NCBI RefSeq assembly: GCF_900101745.1
Contig: NZ_FNAD01000020.1
Location: forward strand, 1-64,000
DNA: 64,000 nt
Source: Glycomyces harbinensis
Lineage (GTDB): Bacteria; Actinomycetota; Actinomycetes; Mycobacteriales; Micromonosporaceae
Direction of reading: 5' to 3'
Below are positions 43,153-52,122 of the stretch, one piece after another. Positions within the stretch are counted from its first letter, which is position 1. Every line of letters begins with the position of its first letter. The notes under the pieces are model-generated. The model searched no databases. It was not told the DNA's origin and worked only from the letters and a program-made list of their open reading frames with translations. Position numbers and translations under genes: made by a program.

Positions 43153-44295
43153 ATGTCCGAGGCAAGTTTCGCCCTGCGCGGCGCGACGATCGTCCCCATC
43201 ACCGCTGCTCCGATCGAGCAGGGCACCATCCTGGTCGAGGACGGCCGCATCAGCGCCGTCGGCGGCGCCGACCTCCCCGTGCCCGAAGGGGTCGAGATCC
43301 GCGACGCCCGCGGCAAGTGGATCGTGCCCGGCCTCGTCGACGCGCACACCCACCTGGGCGTCCACGAGACCGGCGAGGGCTGGGCGGGCGACGACACGAA
43401 CGAGGTGACCGAGCCGAACACGGCCCACGTGCGGGCCCTGGACGGCATCAACCCGGCCGAGCCCGGTTTCGCCGACGCCCTCAGGGGCGGCGTGCTCACC
43501 GCGTGCGTGAACCCCGGTTCGGGCAACGTGATCGGCGGCGAGTGCGTCGTGGTGAAGACCGCGGGCCATCGCCGCGTCGACGACCTCGTGGTCCGCTCCC
43601 CCGCCGGGATCAAGTCGGCGCTGGGCGAGAACCCCAAGCGCGTGTACGGCGACAAGGGGCAGACCCCCAAGACCCGCCTGGGCACCGCGGGCGTGCTGCG
43701 GTCGGCGTTCATCGCGGCCGAGAAGCACCGGGACGCCGAGAACCCCGACCGGGACCTCAAACTGGAGAACCTGGTGAAGGTGCTGAACCGGGAGATCCCG
43801 TGGCGCCAGCACTGCCACCGGGCCGACGACATCGCGACCGCGATCCGCGTCGCCGACGAGTTCGGGTACGACCTGGTCCTCGACCACGGCACCGAGGCGC
43901 ACCTGCTCGCGGACGTGATCGCCGAGAAGGGCATCCCGGTCCTGTTCGGGCCCTTGTTGACCGTGCGGGCGAAGGTGGAGACGGCGAAGCGGTTCCCCGA
44001 GAACGCGGTGAAGATGGCCGAGGCCGGCGTGAAGCTGGTGATCATGACCGACCACCCGGTGGTGCCGATCCAGTACCTGATCGTGCAGGTCATGGAGTGC
44101 GTGAAGGCGGGCCTGGACCGCGAGACGGCGCTGCGGTCGGTGACGATCAACCCCGCCGAGGTCCTGGGCGTGGCCGACCGGGTCGGTTCGCTGGAGGCGG
44201 GCAAGGACGCGGACTTCTGCGTGTGGTCGGGCGACCCGCTCGACTACTACTCGCAAGTGGAGCAGGCCTACATCGAGGGTGCGCGGGTCGCATAG
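43153..44295 (+). CDS. Amidohydrolase (imidazolonepropionase-like)
   Basis: A 380-residue metal-dependent amidohydrolase. Metal ligands are visible in VDAHTHLGVHE near residue 58, HCHRADD near 218, LDHGTEAHL near 245 and ITMTDHP near 297, with the usual composite beta-sandwich ends (GATIVPITAAPIEQGTILVEDGRISAVG and SLEAGKDADFCVWSGDPL). The substrate cannot be told. ATG at 43153 has GAAGG upstream. A palindromic operator candidate precedes it and two hairpin terminators follow. Confidence 0.9.
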   Translation: MSEASFALRGATIVPITAAPIEQGTILVEDGRISAVGGADLPVPEGVEIRDARGKWIVPGLVDAHTHLGVHETGEGWAGDDTNEVTEPNTAHVRALDGINPAEPGFADALRGGVLTACVNPGSGNVIGGECVVVKTAGHRRVDDLVVRSPAGIKSALGENPKRVYGDKGQTPKTRLGTAGVLRSAFIAAEKHRDAENPDRDLKLENLVKVLNREIPWRQHCHRADDIATAIRVADEFGYDLVLDHGTEAHLLADVIAEKGIPVLFGPLLTVRAKVETAKRFPENAVKMAEAGVKLVIMTDHPVVPIQYLIVQVMECVKAGLDRETALRSVTINPAEVLGVADRVGSLEAGKDADFCVWSGDPLDYYSQVEQAYIEGARVA

Positions 44296-44302
44296 GCGAA
44301 GG

Positions 44303-44344
44303 CCCGGGGCGGCGGTGCTGTGGAGGCTGGGCCGCCGCCCCGGG
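44303..44344 (+). terminator. Long-loop hairpin after the amidohydrolase gene
   Basis: A 13-base perfect stem (CCCGGGGCGGCGG / CCGCCGCCCCGGG) with a 16-base loop. Confidence 0.55.
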
Positions 44345-44351
44345 AGCGTGA

Positions 44352-44385
44352 GGAGGGGCCGGGAAGCGATGCTTCCCGGCCCCTT
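44352..44385 (+). terminator. Strong intrinsic terminator
   Basis: A perfect 14-base stem (AGGGGCCGGGAAGC / GCTTCCCGGCCCCT), GAT loop and a TTT tail. Confidence 0.85.
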
Positions 44386-44401
44386 TTCGCGTGCGTCGGC
44401 C

Positions 44402-44605
44402 CTATGCGGCCCGGCGGACGTCGGCCCGCTTCGGCAGCGAGTCCACCCGCAGGTCGCGGGCGATGAGGCTGCGGCGGGCGGCCCCGGCGGCGCCGGAGAT
44501 CCGCTCGAAGAGCGTGGGACGGTGCGGGACGACCGGAGCGTCGGGCAGTGCCGACAGTGCTTCGGACTTCACGAGGTTCATGGCCAAGAGCGCGTATGCG
44601 TCCAT
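44402..44605 (-). CDS. Small hypothetical protein
   Basis: A 67-residue protein starting MDAYALLAMNLVKSEALSALPDAP, followed by a basic C-terminus (GAARRSLIARDLRVDSLPKR). ATG at 44605 has AAGGAAA at good spacing. No family is recognised. It sits alone on the minus strand after the amidohydrolase terminator. The good ribosome site and even codon bias support it. Confidence 0.55.
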   Translation of the reverse strand: MDAYALLAMNLVKSEALSALPDAPVVPHRPTLFERISGAAGAARRSLIARDLRVDSLPKRADVRRAA

Positions 44606-44732
44606 CGGTGTTTCCTTCCGGGCGGTGATGCGATGAGCGTGCCGCGCCGGTGCGGCGGTGAGGCCCTTCCCGCGGAACGGGCAGTTTCGGGGGCCTCGGG
44701 AACTACTCTGACCGGGCCGTGTCACCGGCTCA

Positions 44733-44942
44733 TTACGTCGCAGGAAACCCTCGGACAAGCCTGATGAACACCAGAGTGCCGATGATGCCCCAGGTCACAG
44801 TGGCGAAGGGCACGTTGGGGTTCGGAGGATCGGCAGCACCGTCTGCATCGGCCGCGATCTGGCGGTTCACTCGGTTCGCGCGAGGTCCGTCCACCCCACG
44901 CCCGCGGGCTGTACCGAGGGGTGGATGCCCTTCGCCGATCAC
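44733..44942 (-). CDS. Possible small single-helix membrane protein
   Basis: A 69-residue frame whose end is a plausible membrane helix (VPFATVTWGIIGTLVFIRLV) after an Asp/Pro linker. GTG at 44942 has AAGG upstream. An internal GTG would give about 45 residues. It could be chance, as no family is recognised. Confidence 0.35.
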   Translation of the reverse strand: MIGEGHPPLGTARGRGVDGPRANRVNRQIAADADGAADPPNPNVPFATVTWGIIGTLVFIRLVRGFPAT

Positions 44943-45248
44943 CTGTGCGCCTTAGGTGTCGATGTCAGGGCCACAGGTCGAGCCCGACCCTCGCAGCGAG
45001 GACGCGGCCGGCGACCTGTTCAGGCGATGCGCTTCTCGACGCCCCTCCGCCAGGCCTGCTCGATCTGGTGGCCGCCGCCAGCGCTTCGACAGGGTCGCGT
45101 CGATCGTCTCGGTCCATGGAGATCGGCATCAGCGGGATCCGGCCGTTCCCTTCCGATGTTCCGACGCACGGACGTCAGCGGCGCGGAGTCGGGATTCGAC
45201 GAGCGGCGTTCGCCGACAGTGGTTCCGTCATGAATGTCGGGCGTGGCG
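44943..45248. other. Gene-free stretch before the CDGSH gene
   Basis: I see no credible gene, RNA or repeat here. Confidence 0.5.
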
Positions 45249-45464
45249 TCATCGGGGTTCGCGACCGCCGGTGGTGAAACCGGTGCGCTTGTGGGTGCCG
45301 TCGCACCAGGGTTTGATCGCCGAGGCTCCGCAGCGGCAGAGTGCGACGGATCGTCGCGGCTGGTCGATCGGTGTGCCGTCCTCGGCGATGAAGCTCGCCG
45401 GGCCGCGGATGATGAGTGGTCCGTCCGGGCAGGCGGTGACGGTCACGAGGTCGTCGTCTCGCAT
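45249..45464 (-). CDS. CDGSH-type iron-sulfur protein
   Basis: A 71-residue protein with the CDGSH [2Fe-2S] motif C-x-C...C-D-G-x-H: ALCRCGASAIKPWCDGTHK at about 41-59, giving three Cys and one His ligand as in mitoNEET. It starts with a short beta segment (VTVTACPDGPLIIRGP). ATG at 45464 has AGGAGG. It is 89 bases downstream of the haem-oxygenase-like gene on the same strand, probably one operon, and could supply electrons to it. Confidence 0.9.
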   Translation of the reverse strand: MRDDDLVTVTACPDGPLIIRGPASFIAEDGTPIDQPRRSVALCRCGASAIKPWCDGTHKRTGFTTGGREPR

Positions 45465-45553
45465 GAGTTGCCTCCTGTAGGTGCGGAGCCCGTTCCCTCG
45501 TCGGGGCGGGGTCCTCTGGCCTGAGCCGGTGCGGGTGTCGGACCGCTCAAGCT

Positions 45554-46603
45554 TCAAGCCCGGATCGTTTCGCGCGAAGTCGGCCGGAGCGAAGTGCGAC
45601 CCTCCTGCCAGGCGTGGAGAAGGCGGTCGCCCACCCATCCGTCCATTCGCAGGCCGGCGACGGCTCCGAAGAGGATGTCCTCCAGCAGGGCCGGCTCGTC
45701 CTGGGCGAGGGCGCCGGCGAGGTCGCGGCCGGCGATCTGCTCGTGGACGGCGTCCGCTTCGACGTGCTCGTCGAAATAGGCGGTGACATCGACGCCGAAG
45801 CCCAGCCGCCGGAACCCGTCGCCGTAGAGCCGGTTCGGGAGCGAAGAGGTCATCTCGAGTGCCGCCAGATGCCCGACAGTCGCTCCCAGCAGTCGCCGGT
45901 TGAGGCCGAACATCGACATCAGGTTCTGCGAGGCCAGCGTGATGGCGGGGACATCGTCGACGTAGGCGCCGTAGCGGTCGTCGAGCTCGGCGCCGCGCAT
46001 GGTCCGCGCGAAGATCGCCGCATGCATCCGCTCGGAATCGCCGCCGCCGTACTCGTCCGATTGGATCTCGATCAGCGCGGCCTTCGATCTGCCGGTCAGT
46101 CGCGGGATCGCCCACGAGTGCGGGTCCGCCTCGCGGAGCGTGTAGATGCTGCGCTGGATCAGGAACTCCCGCGCCTGGTCCCGCGAAGCGGATCTGGCGA
46201 CGAACCGCGCCAAGTCGGGTCCCGGGGTCGGGGCCGTCGCGGCGAACAACCAGGCCGCTACCGCTTCCCGGTCGGCTCGAGGGGGGTCCTCGGCGGTCGC
46301 CGCCGACCGCATCTGCGCCTCGAACGCGCGCTCCAGCAGCGCGCGGGTCGCGATCAGGTCCGGGTGCCACTCCCATGACGCGTCCAGCCAGGGCAGTGAC
46401 CCGTACATCAGCCCGTACAGCAGGAACAGCGACAACTGGAGGTCGTCGTCCTCGACCACGTTTCCCGTGGCCGCCAGGGCCTTCTTCGCCGCGTCGAGCA
46501 GGTGCCCGGTCCGCTGCGGTGCCTCGGGTGGCGGGCACCTGCGGTGCAGCAGTGCGCACAGCGACGCGCTCAACGGCCCGCGCGGTCGTACGCGCGCCGG
46601 CAT
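45554..46603 (-). CDS. Iron-containing redox enzyme, haem-oxygenase-like fold
   Basis: A 349-residue helical protein resembling the iron-containing redox enzyme (haem-oxygenase-like diiron oxidase) family. Candidate metal ligands are Glu/Asp in ALIEIQSDEYGGGDSERMH and Glu/His/Asp/His in YFDEHVEADAVHEQIAG. ATG at 46603 was chosen because GAGG lies 8 bases upstream and the fold begins there. The frame runs on to ATG 46762, adding a Ser/Pro/Arg region. Family members do N-oxidation, decarboxylation or C-C cleavage on amino or fatty acids. The substrate here is unknown. Confidence 0.75.
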   Translation of the reverse strand: MPARVRPRGPLSASLCALLHRRCPPPEAPQRTGHLLDAAKKALAATGNVVEDDDLQLSLFLLYGLMYGSLPWLDASWEWHPDLIATRALLERAFEAQMRSAATAEDPPRADREAVAAWLFAATAPTPGPDLARFVARSASRDQAREFLIQRSIYTLREADPHSWAIPRLTGRSKAALIEIQSDEYGGGDSERMHAAIFARTMRGAELDDRYGAYVDDVPAITLASQNLMSMFGLNRRLLGATVGHLAALEMTSSLPNRLYGDGFRRLGFGVDVTAYFDEHVEADAVHEQIAGRDLAGALAQDEPALLEDILFGAVAGLRMDGWVGDRLLHAWQEGRTSLRPTSRETIRA

Positions 46604-47220
46604 GGACCGTACCTCGCCTGGACGGACACGGCGAAGAGCGGACGGGGTGTCCGTCGCCGGTGCGTCCCTCGATGGTCCGGGCGCTCGGAGCGATGCCGGG
46701 CCTGTCCCGTTCGACGAGTTCACGCCTCGAGCGGGTTCAGTGCCGGACTTAATGTTCGTCATCGCATCGGCCCAGGGCGTTGGCGTGACCAAGCGTGGCG
46801 CCCGAGTCGCATGGCTTCCCCATCATCGTTTCCCCCTCGTCATCGTCCGGCGGCCGAGTTCCGGGTCTCCCGCAGGTTCGGCGCGAGCGCGGCGATCCGC
46901 CAGACCCGTGCGTGCGCGCCCCCACTGTCGCGTACCCGACGCGAGCGGCCCCAACCCCTCGCTGAAAATCGCCCGGCCAGATCGACGTGGGAGCATCCGG
47001 CCAGGCCCTCGTCCGGGGCGCCAGTGCCGCCGATACCCCCGCTTGGTCTGGACTGGGCGGTCCTTTCGTCCTTGGTTCGAACGCTACGAAAGCCGTCGCG
47101 CACACGATCGAGCCGATCGCCGCCACCGCAGCCGTCGATCGGCCGCTGTAGCCGCGACGGCGGTCCGCAAGCGGTTTGATCTGGTGCTTCAGCCGGTGTC
47201 GCGGGGGTATTACGGAATGC
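46604..47220. other. Divergent gene-free region upstream of the redox enzyme
   Basis: About 600 bases with only antisense or low-quality frames. It should contain promoters for the redox enzyme gene (minus) and the 161-residue gene (plus). I see no repeat or RNA. Confidence 0.5.
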
Positions 47221-47706
47221 ATGAACCACATCTCCGACGCACCGCCGCCCGAGCCTGCCGGCAGCGGGAGCGACCCGCGGCTGGCCGGGAGCGCATGGCG
47301 CTCGGCACTGGATGATCGCACCGTCGAGGCGGTGGGCGCACTGACCGAGGCGCTGGAGACCGCCGAAATAGCCCGCGGCCACCTGTTCGCCTTCCACCAG
47401 CTCACCGGCTCCGCCGACTACAAGGTCGAGGACGCCATCGGCCTGCTGAAGGCCGCCGGACACGGGGATCTGGCGCAAAGGCTGACAACCGAGCTGCTGG
47501 GCCGCAACGTGCTTCCCGGACGCTGGACGTTCCAGATCATCGAAGAGTACGAGAGCACCTACTTCGACGTGTTCCGCGACCTTGAACGCGAGGTCCGTGC
47601 GCTCACCGGCGGCATGCCTCACGTCTACGAGGCCGACCTCAAGCGCCGACGCCGCTCGGCGGGCGAACCCGGCCACGAGGCCGAGCCGACCGAGCCCGCC
47701 GCCTGA
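47221..47706 (+). CDS. Hypothetical helical protein
   Basis: A 161-residue acidic helical protein (VEAVGALTEALETAEIARGHLFAFHQLTG...). It has the segments VEDAIGLLKAAGH and IIEEYESTYFDVFRDLEREV and a basic end. Conserved-looking proteins of this type occur in actinobacteria without a known function. ATG at 47221 lacks a good ribosome site. GGGTAT at 47205-47210 just before it could be a -10 element, giving a leaderless mRNA. Confidence 0.65.
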   Translation: MNHISDAPPPEPAGSGSDPRLAGSAWRSALDDRTVEAVGALTEALETAEIARGHLFAFHQLTGSADYKVEDAIGLLKAAGHGDLAQRLTTELLGRNVLPGRWTFQIIEEYESTYFDVFRDLEREVRALTGGMPHVYEADLKRRRRSAGEPGHEAEPTEPAA

Positions 47707-48190
47707 ACGCCCGCGGCCGACACGAGAGCGTGTCGGCAGGGTGATCAGTGGGGAGCATCCATGAGCGGGTGGCGCTCCGGTCGCCGCGGGCGAGGCTGAC
47801 TCCTGCGCGCCGACCGAGACGCGCTCTACTGCATTCCCCGCCGAAGCTTCCCTGCGTGTATCGGCATGTGGAATGCGTTTGGAAGAACGACAATAAAGGC
47901 GACCCCGGTGACGTGGACGTGTTTCCGTTATACGCTCGAGCTAAAGGTGGAGACACTCGGATATCCGCGTGGATCGGTCTGTGAGAGATCGACCAGATGC
48001 GGGCGACAGTCGTCTGAGCGCTCCAGCCGGTATCGGCAGGTGACAGGCTGGTGGCCCTGTCCCGGGAACCGACTCCTCGCAGCGAGTCGCCCGCAGCTCA
48101 TCGATATCGACCTGGCCGCACCCGCGGCTCGCTCGACCGAAGCCGGCCACGGCCGGAGTACCCACCAGTCCGCTGTTAGGCGGTGGCCGC
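47707..48190. other. Gene-free region upstream of the sigma factor
   Basis: A 9-base hairpin (GCCGACACG / CGTGTCGGC, 47716-47737) is a likely terminator for the preceding gene. The rest should contain the sigma-factor promoter, but no clear element is seen. Confidence 0.5.
47716..47737 (+). terminator. Short hairpin after the 161-residue gene
   Basis: A perfect 9-base stem with an AGAG loop and no T-run. Confidence 0.45.
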
Positions 48191-48991
48191 ATGGCTGCAG
48201 ACCTCAGAACCGACACCAAGCGCGACCGTAACGAATACCAGTCGCTCACTCCCCTGTTCGATCGCCTGGCCGCGCTCGAGGACAACCACCCTGATCGCGC
48301 CGACCTGCGCGACCGACTCATCACCGGACACCTCCCCCTCGCCGCCCACATCGCGCAGCGCTACGCGGGCAAAGGCATCTCCAAAGAGGAACTGCTCCAA
48401 GTCGCCTCTGTGGGCCTCATCCACGCCGTCGACCGGTTCGACCCGGCCCGCGGCAGCGACTTCCTCTCCTACGCGGTGCCCACCATGATGGGCGAGGTGC
48501 GGCGCCACTTCCGCGACACGACCTGGCCCATGCGCGTTCCCCGCCGGCTCCAGGAGCTGCGCCTGGCGATCAACCAGGCCGGCGCCGAGCTCACCCAGGC
48601 GCTGGGGCGGCCGGTCACCAACGCCGACCTCGCTCGCCACCTCGGCGTCACCGAGGCCGAGATCGAGGAGGGCATGGAGGCCAGGCAGGCGTTCCGGTCC
48701 GTCTCGCTCGACGAGCCCGCCTTCCAGGACGCCGACTCCGGCTCCCTGGCCAAGTTGATCGGCGGGGACGACGACGCCCTCATGCTCGTGATCGACCATG
48801 AAGCCCTCGTACCGCTCCTCCAAGACCTGCCGCCGCGTGAGCAGCGGATCCTGGCGCTGCGGTTCTACGACGAGCTCACCCAGGCCCAGATCGGCGAAGA
48901 GGTCGGCATCTCCCAGATGCACGTCTCCCGCCTCCTCAAGGCCACCCTGGAAGACCTGCGCGAACACCTGCTCACCGCGCCCGAGCGCTGA
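48191..48991 (+). CDS. SigB/SigF-family stress sigma factor
   Basis: A 266-residue sigma-70 group 3 factor. Region 2 is clear (HLPLAAHIAQRYAGKGISKEELLQVASVGLIHAVDRFDPARGSDFLSYAVPTMMGEVRRHFRD). Region 3 follows, then region 4 with a helix-turn-helix (LTQAQIGEEVGISQMHVSRLLKATLEDL). Such factors control general stress and differentiation and are held by RsbW-type anti-sigma kinases. None is intact nearby, but a frameshifted MEDS-domain remnant lies 3 kb downstream. Confidence 0.93.
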   Translation: MAADLRTDTKRDRNEYQSLTPLFDRLAALEDNHPDRADLRDRLITGHLPLAAHIAQRYAGKGISKEELLQVASVGLIHAVDRFDPARGSDFLSYAVPTMMGEVRRHFRDTTWPMRVPRRLQELRLAINQAGAELTQALGRPVTNADLARHLGVTEAEIEEGMEARQAFRSVSLDEPAFQDADSGSLAKLIGGDDDALMLVIDHEALVPLLQDLPPREQRILALRFYDELTQAQIGEEVGISQMHVSRLLKATLEDLREHLLTAPER

Positions 48992-49171
48992 ACCTCTCGC
49001 CCGTGGAGTTCCCCACTTTTCCGGAGGGGCGCCCGCAGACGGGGGGAGCGGCCGAGACTGAGGAAGGCTTCGAGAATGTCCGGCGCAGGGGACGTTCGTG
49101 GCATGCATGTGGGGCGGGTGGGTATGCCGACTGAGTGGGCTCACGGGCGGCTGAAGGGGATGGCTTGCAGG

Positions 49172-50794
49172 ATGAGAGGGATTGAGACCGTCGATGCGGT
49201 CGTCATCGGGGCCGGTCCGAACGGGCTGGTCGCGGCGAACCTCCTCGCGCAGGAGGGCTGGGACGTTCTCGTCCTGGAGGCTGAGAAGGAACCGGGCGGG
49301 GCCGTGCACACGACTGAGCCGGTCGCCCCTGGATTCCGTGCCGACCGGGCCAGCGCGTTCTTTCCGCTGGGCGCCGTCTCTCCCGTCATCGCAGGGCTCG
49401 GTCTCGAAGACCACGGCCTGTGTTGGCGCCGCGCGCCCGACGTCCTCGCGCACGTGCTGCCCGACGACCGGGCCGCCGTGCTCTCCCAAGACATCGACCG
49501 CACCGCCGCCTCGCTCGACACGTTCGCGGCCGGCGACGGCGAAGCCTGGCGCACCGAGTTCGACCTGTGGCGGCGCGTGCGCGAACCCCTCATCGACGCC
49601 ATGCTCCGACCGTTCCCGCCCGTGCGGGCCGCGTTCGCGTTCCTGCGGGAGCTGGGCTCCGGCGACGCGCTGCGTTTCTCCCGCCTCGCCGTCCTGCCCG
49701 CACGGCGGCTCGTGGAGGAGCGCTTCGCGGGCGAGGGGGCCCGGATTCTCATGGCCGGCAATGCGATGCACTCGGGGCTCGGGCCCGATCAGGCCGGCAG
49801 CGCCCTGTTCGGCTGGCTCCTGTCGATGGTCGGCCAGGACGCGGGCTTCCCCGTACCCGAAGGCGGGGCCGGGAACCTCACCGCCGCGCTCGTCGCGCGC
49901 CTCTACGCTCACGGCGGCCGCGTCGACTGCGGCAGGCCCGTCGCGAAGGTGCTTCAAGCCCGCGGGGTCGCCGTCGGCGTCCGCGACGGCGAGGGGACTC
50001 CGATCCGCGCCCGCCGTGCCGTTCTCGCCGACGTCACAGCCCCGCACCTGTATCGCGATCTCATCGGCACTGAGCGGCTTCCGGCGCGCCTCGTCGCGGA
50101 CCTCGACGCCTTCGAATGGGACCCGGCCACGTTCAAGGTCGACTGGGCCCTGTCATCGCCCATTCCCTGGCGGAACGAGGCGGTCGCCGGGGCGGGTACC
50201 GTCCACCTCGGCGCGGACCTCAACGGGCTCTCCATGTCCAGCGCGCGGGCCGCCACCGGGCGCGAGGCGAAGAAGCCGTTTCTGCTCATGGGCCAGATGA
50301 CGACCACCGACCCGACCCGCTCCCCGGACGGCACCGAGAGCCTGTGGGGTTACACCCGTTTGCCACGCGGTCTCGATTGGAGCCCCGACCTCGCGCGGCG
50401 GCGTGCCGACCGCATCGAGCGGGCGATCGAACGCCACGCTCCCGGCTTCGGCGACCGCATCATCGGCCGAGTCCTGTCCGGCCCGTTCGAACTCGAAGGC
50501 CTCGACCGCAATCTGAATGAAGGCGCCATCAACTGCGGGACCGCGGCCGTCCACCAGCAGCTCGTCTTCCGGCCCGCGGCCGGAGCGGCGCGCGCCGACA
50601 CCGTGCTGGACCGCCTGTTCCTTGCCGGGGCCTCGGCCCACCCGGGCGGCGCCGTCCACGGCGCTCCCGGTGCGAACGCGGCCCGCGCCGCACTCGCGAG
50701 GAACGGCCTCGGCGGCGCGTGGTACCGGGCCGCCGTCGACCGGCTCCATCGGCGGCTTTACAACGACCCTGAAACCGGAAGCGGTGCAACATGA
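49172..50794 (+). CDS. CrtI-like NAD(P)/FAD-dependent oxidoreductase
   Basis: A 540-residue flavoprotein of the phytoene-desaturase-like superfamily. The N-terminal Rossmann dinucleotide motif is DAVVIGAGPNGLVAANLLAQEG, followed by LEAEKEPGGAVHT. The C-terminal FAD motif is FLAGASAHPGGAVHGAPGANAARAAL. It is a CrtI relative of the NAD(P)/FAD-dependent oxidoreductase type rather than a proven carotenoid enzyme. ATG at 49172 was chosen since GAAGGGG lies 12 bases upstream; ATG at 49160 is also possible. Its stop overlaps the SRPBCC gene (ATGA). Confidence 0.85.
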   Translation: MRGIETVDAVVIGAGPNGLVAANLLAQEGWDVLVLEAEKEPGGAVHTTEPVAPGFRADRASAFFPLGAVSPVIAGLGLEDHGLCWRRAPDVLAHVLPDDRAAVLSQDIDRTAASLDTFAAGDGEAWRTEFDLWRRVREPLIDAMLRPFPPVRAAFAFLRELGSGDALRFSRLAVLPARRLVEERFAGEGARILMAGNAMHSGLGPDQAGSALFGWLLSMVGQDAGFPVPEGGAGNLTAALVARLYAHGGRVDCGRPVAKVLQARGVAVGVRDGEGTPIRARRAVLADVTAPHLYRDLIGTERLPARLVADLDAFEWDPATFKVDWALSSPIPWRNEAVAGAGTVHLGADLNGLSMSSARAATGREAKKPFLLMGQMTTTDPTRSPDGTESLWGYTRLPRGLDWSPDLARRRADRIERAIERHAPGFGDRIIGRVLSGPFELEGLDRNLNEGAINCGTAAVHQQLVFRPAAGAARADTVLDRLFLAGASAHPGGAVHGAPGANAARAALARNGLGGAWYRAAVDRLHRRLYNDPETGSGAT

Positions 50795-51273
50795 AGGACG
50801 CAGCAGACCTCGGCGTGACGGTGACCGTCCCCGCCCCGCCGGAGGTGGTCTTCGCCGTGCTCGCCGACGGATGGGGCTATGCGTCCTGGGTCGTCGGCGC
50901 CTCGCGCATCCGCGACGCGGACGCCGACTGGCCCGCGAAGGGAACCCGCATCTGCCACAGCATCGGCCCCTGGCCGCTGCTCATCCAGGACACGACCACG
51001 GTCGTCGCCGTCCGCCCGCCGAGCCTGCTCGTCCTGGACGCCCGGATGTGGCCGCTGGGCAAGGCCCGGGTCCGCTTCGACCTGGCCCCTGCCGAAGGCG
51101 GGACCGCGATCACGATGAGGGAGGTCGCCACCGGCGGCCCGCTCGCGCTCCTGCCGGTGTCGGTCCAGACGCGGCTGGTCGCGCCCCGCAACCGCGAATC
51201 GCTCGACCGGCTCTCCCGACTGTCCTGCGCGCAGGACCGCGACGAGCGAACGGTGGACGAAGAACCGGCATGA
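50791..51273 (+). CDS. SRPBCC-fold protein
   Basis: A 160-residue START/SRPBCC protein (VTVTVPAPPEVVFAVLADGWGYASWVVGASRIRDAD...). It has the helix-grip layout with a hydrophobic cavity but no catalytic motif. It is translationally coupled to the flavoprotein gene, so it may bind that enzyme's lipid-like substrate or product. The C-terminus (about 140-160) looks unstructured. Confidence 0.85.
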   Translation: MKDAADLGVTVTVPAPPEVVFAVLADGWGYASWVVGASRIRDADADWPAKGTRICHSIGPWPLLIQDTTTVVAVRPPSLLVLDARMWPLGKARVRFDLAPAEGGTAITMREVATGGPLALLPVSVQTRLVAPRNRESLDRLSRLSCAQDRDERTVDEEPA

Positions 51274-51531
51274 GCCGGTCCGGCGAGGCCGTCGAACGCC
51301 CGCGCCGAGCAGTGCCCCGAACTCCGAGCGCACTCAACTCCGGTCGTCCGGCCTTCAAGGCCCCAGGGAGGCGGCACACGTCCGTCGACGATGCGGACTG
51401 GGCCTCTGCGGCCGCCGATTCGATGTCGGCGGAGCGGGGCCGAAAGCTGGTGCTCGGACAGGCGCCCACCGAATGGAACGGAGGGGAAGGGGTACGCCTG
51501 TATTCCCGGATCGATCAGAAAGGATTCAGCA

Positions 51532-51987
51532 ATGACGCAAACACATTCACAGTCGACGAATAAGCGCTCAACCGTGCAGATCGTGACGATGTCGATCGCC
51601 CTTGTCTTCGCGGTCATCGGGCTGCTCGGGTTCGTCCCCGGCATCACCACGAATTTCGACACGATGACCTTCGCGGGCCACCATTCGGATGCGAAGCTGC
51701 TCGGGGTCTTCGAAGTCTCGATCCTGCACAACCTGGTGCACCTGCTGTTCGGGGTCGTCGGGTTCCTCATGGCCCGTACTGCGAGGAATGCCGTCATGTA
51801 CCTGATCACCGGCGGCGCGATCTATTTCGTGCTCTGGATCTACGGTCTGTTCATCGACCTGGACTCGGCGGCGAACTTCGTGCCGCTCAACGACGCCGAC
51901 AACTGGCTTCACCTGGTTCTCGCCATCGGCATGATCGGTCTGGGAGCCTACTTCTCCCGCAGCAACCGGAGCGTCACCCGCTCATAG
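51532..51987 (+). CDS. DUF4383 membrane protein
   Basis: A 151-residue protein with four membrane helices (MSIALVFAVIGLLGFVPGI, LHNLVHLLFGVVGFLMA, YLITGGAIYFVLWIYGLFI, WLHLVLAIGMIGLGAYF). The HNLVHLLFG and DNWLHLVL segments are typical of DUF4383. Members often occur in SigB-type stress regulons. ATG at 51532 has AAAGGA; the longer frame from 51391 was rejected. A terminator follows at 52003-52037. Confidence 0.88.
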   Translation: MTQTHSQSTNKRSTVQIVTMSIALVFAVIGLLGFVPGITTNFDTMTFAGHHSDAKLLGVFEVSILHNLVHLLFGVVGFLMARTARNAVMYLITGGAIYFVLWIYGLFIDLDSAANFVPLNDADNWLHLVLAIGMIGLGAYFSRSNRSVTRS

Positions 51988-52002
51988 ATCCGCACCACTG
52001 AC

Positions 52003-52037
52003 CGCGCGGCCGACACGTTCCTCGCGTCGGCCGCGCG
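52003..52037 (+). terminator. Hairpin terminator after the DUF4383 gene
   Basis: A perfect 12-base stem (CGCGCGGCCGAC / GTCGGCCGCGCG) with an 11-base loop. Confidence 0.7.
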
Positions 52038-52122
52038 TTGATGCGGAGTGGACGCGCGACCCGACGGGCAGCGGCTTTGCGCCCCCGTCCTTGGCGACCG
52101 CCGAGCAACGCGAGCGCGGGCC

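Noticed and set aside
46840-47676. 278-residue minus-strand frame
   Set aside because: It is antisense to the 161-residue gene and the intergenic region, with no ribosome site or domain.
47205-51495. SigB-type promoters from GGGTAT/GGGTAC words at 47205, 49120 and 51490
   Set aside because: The -10-like words are present before three genes, but none has a GTTT-type -35 at 12-16 bases, so the case is too weak.
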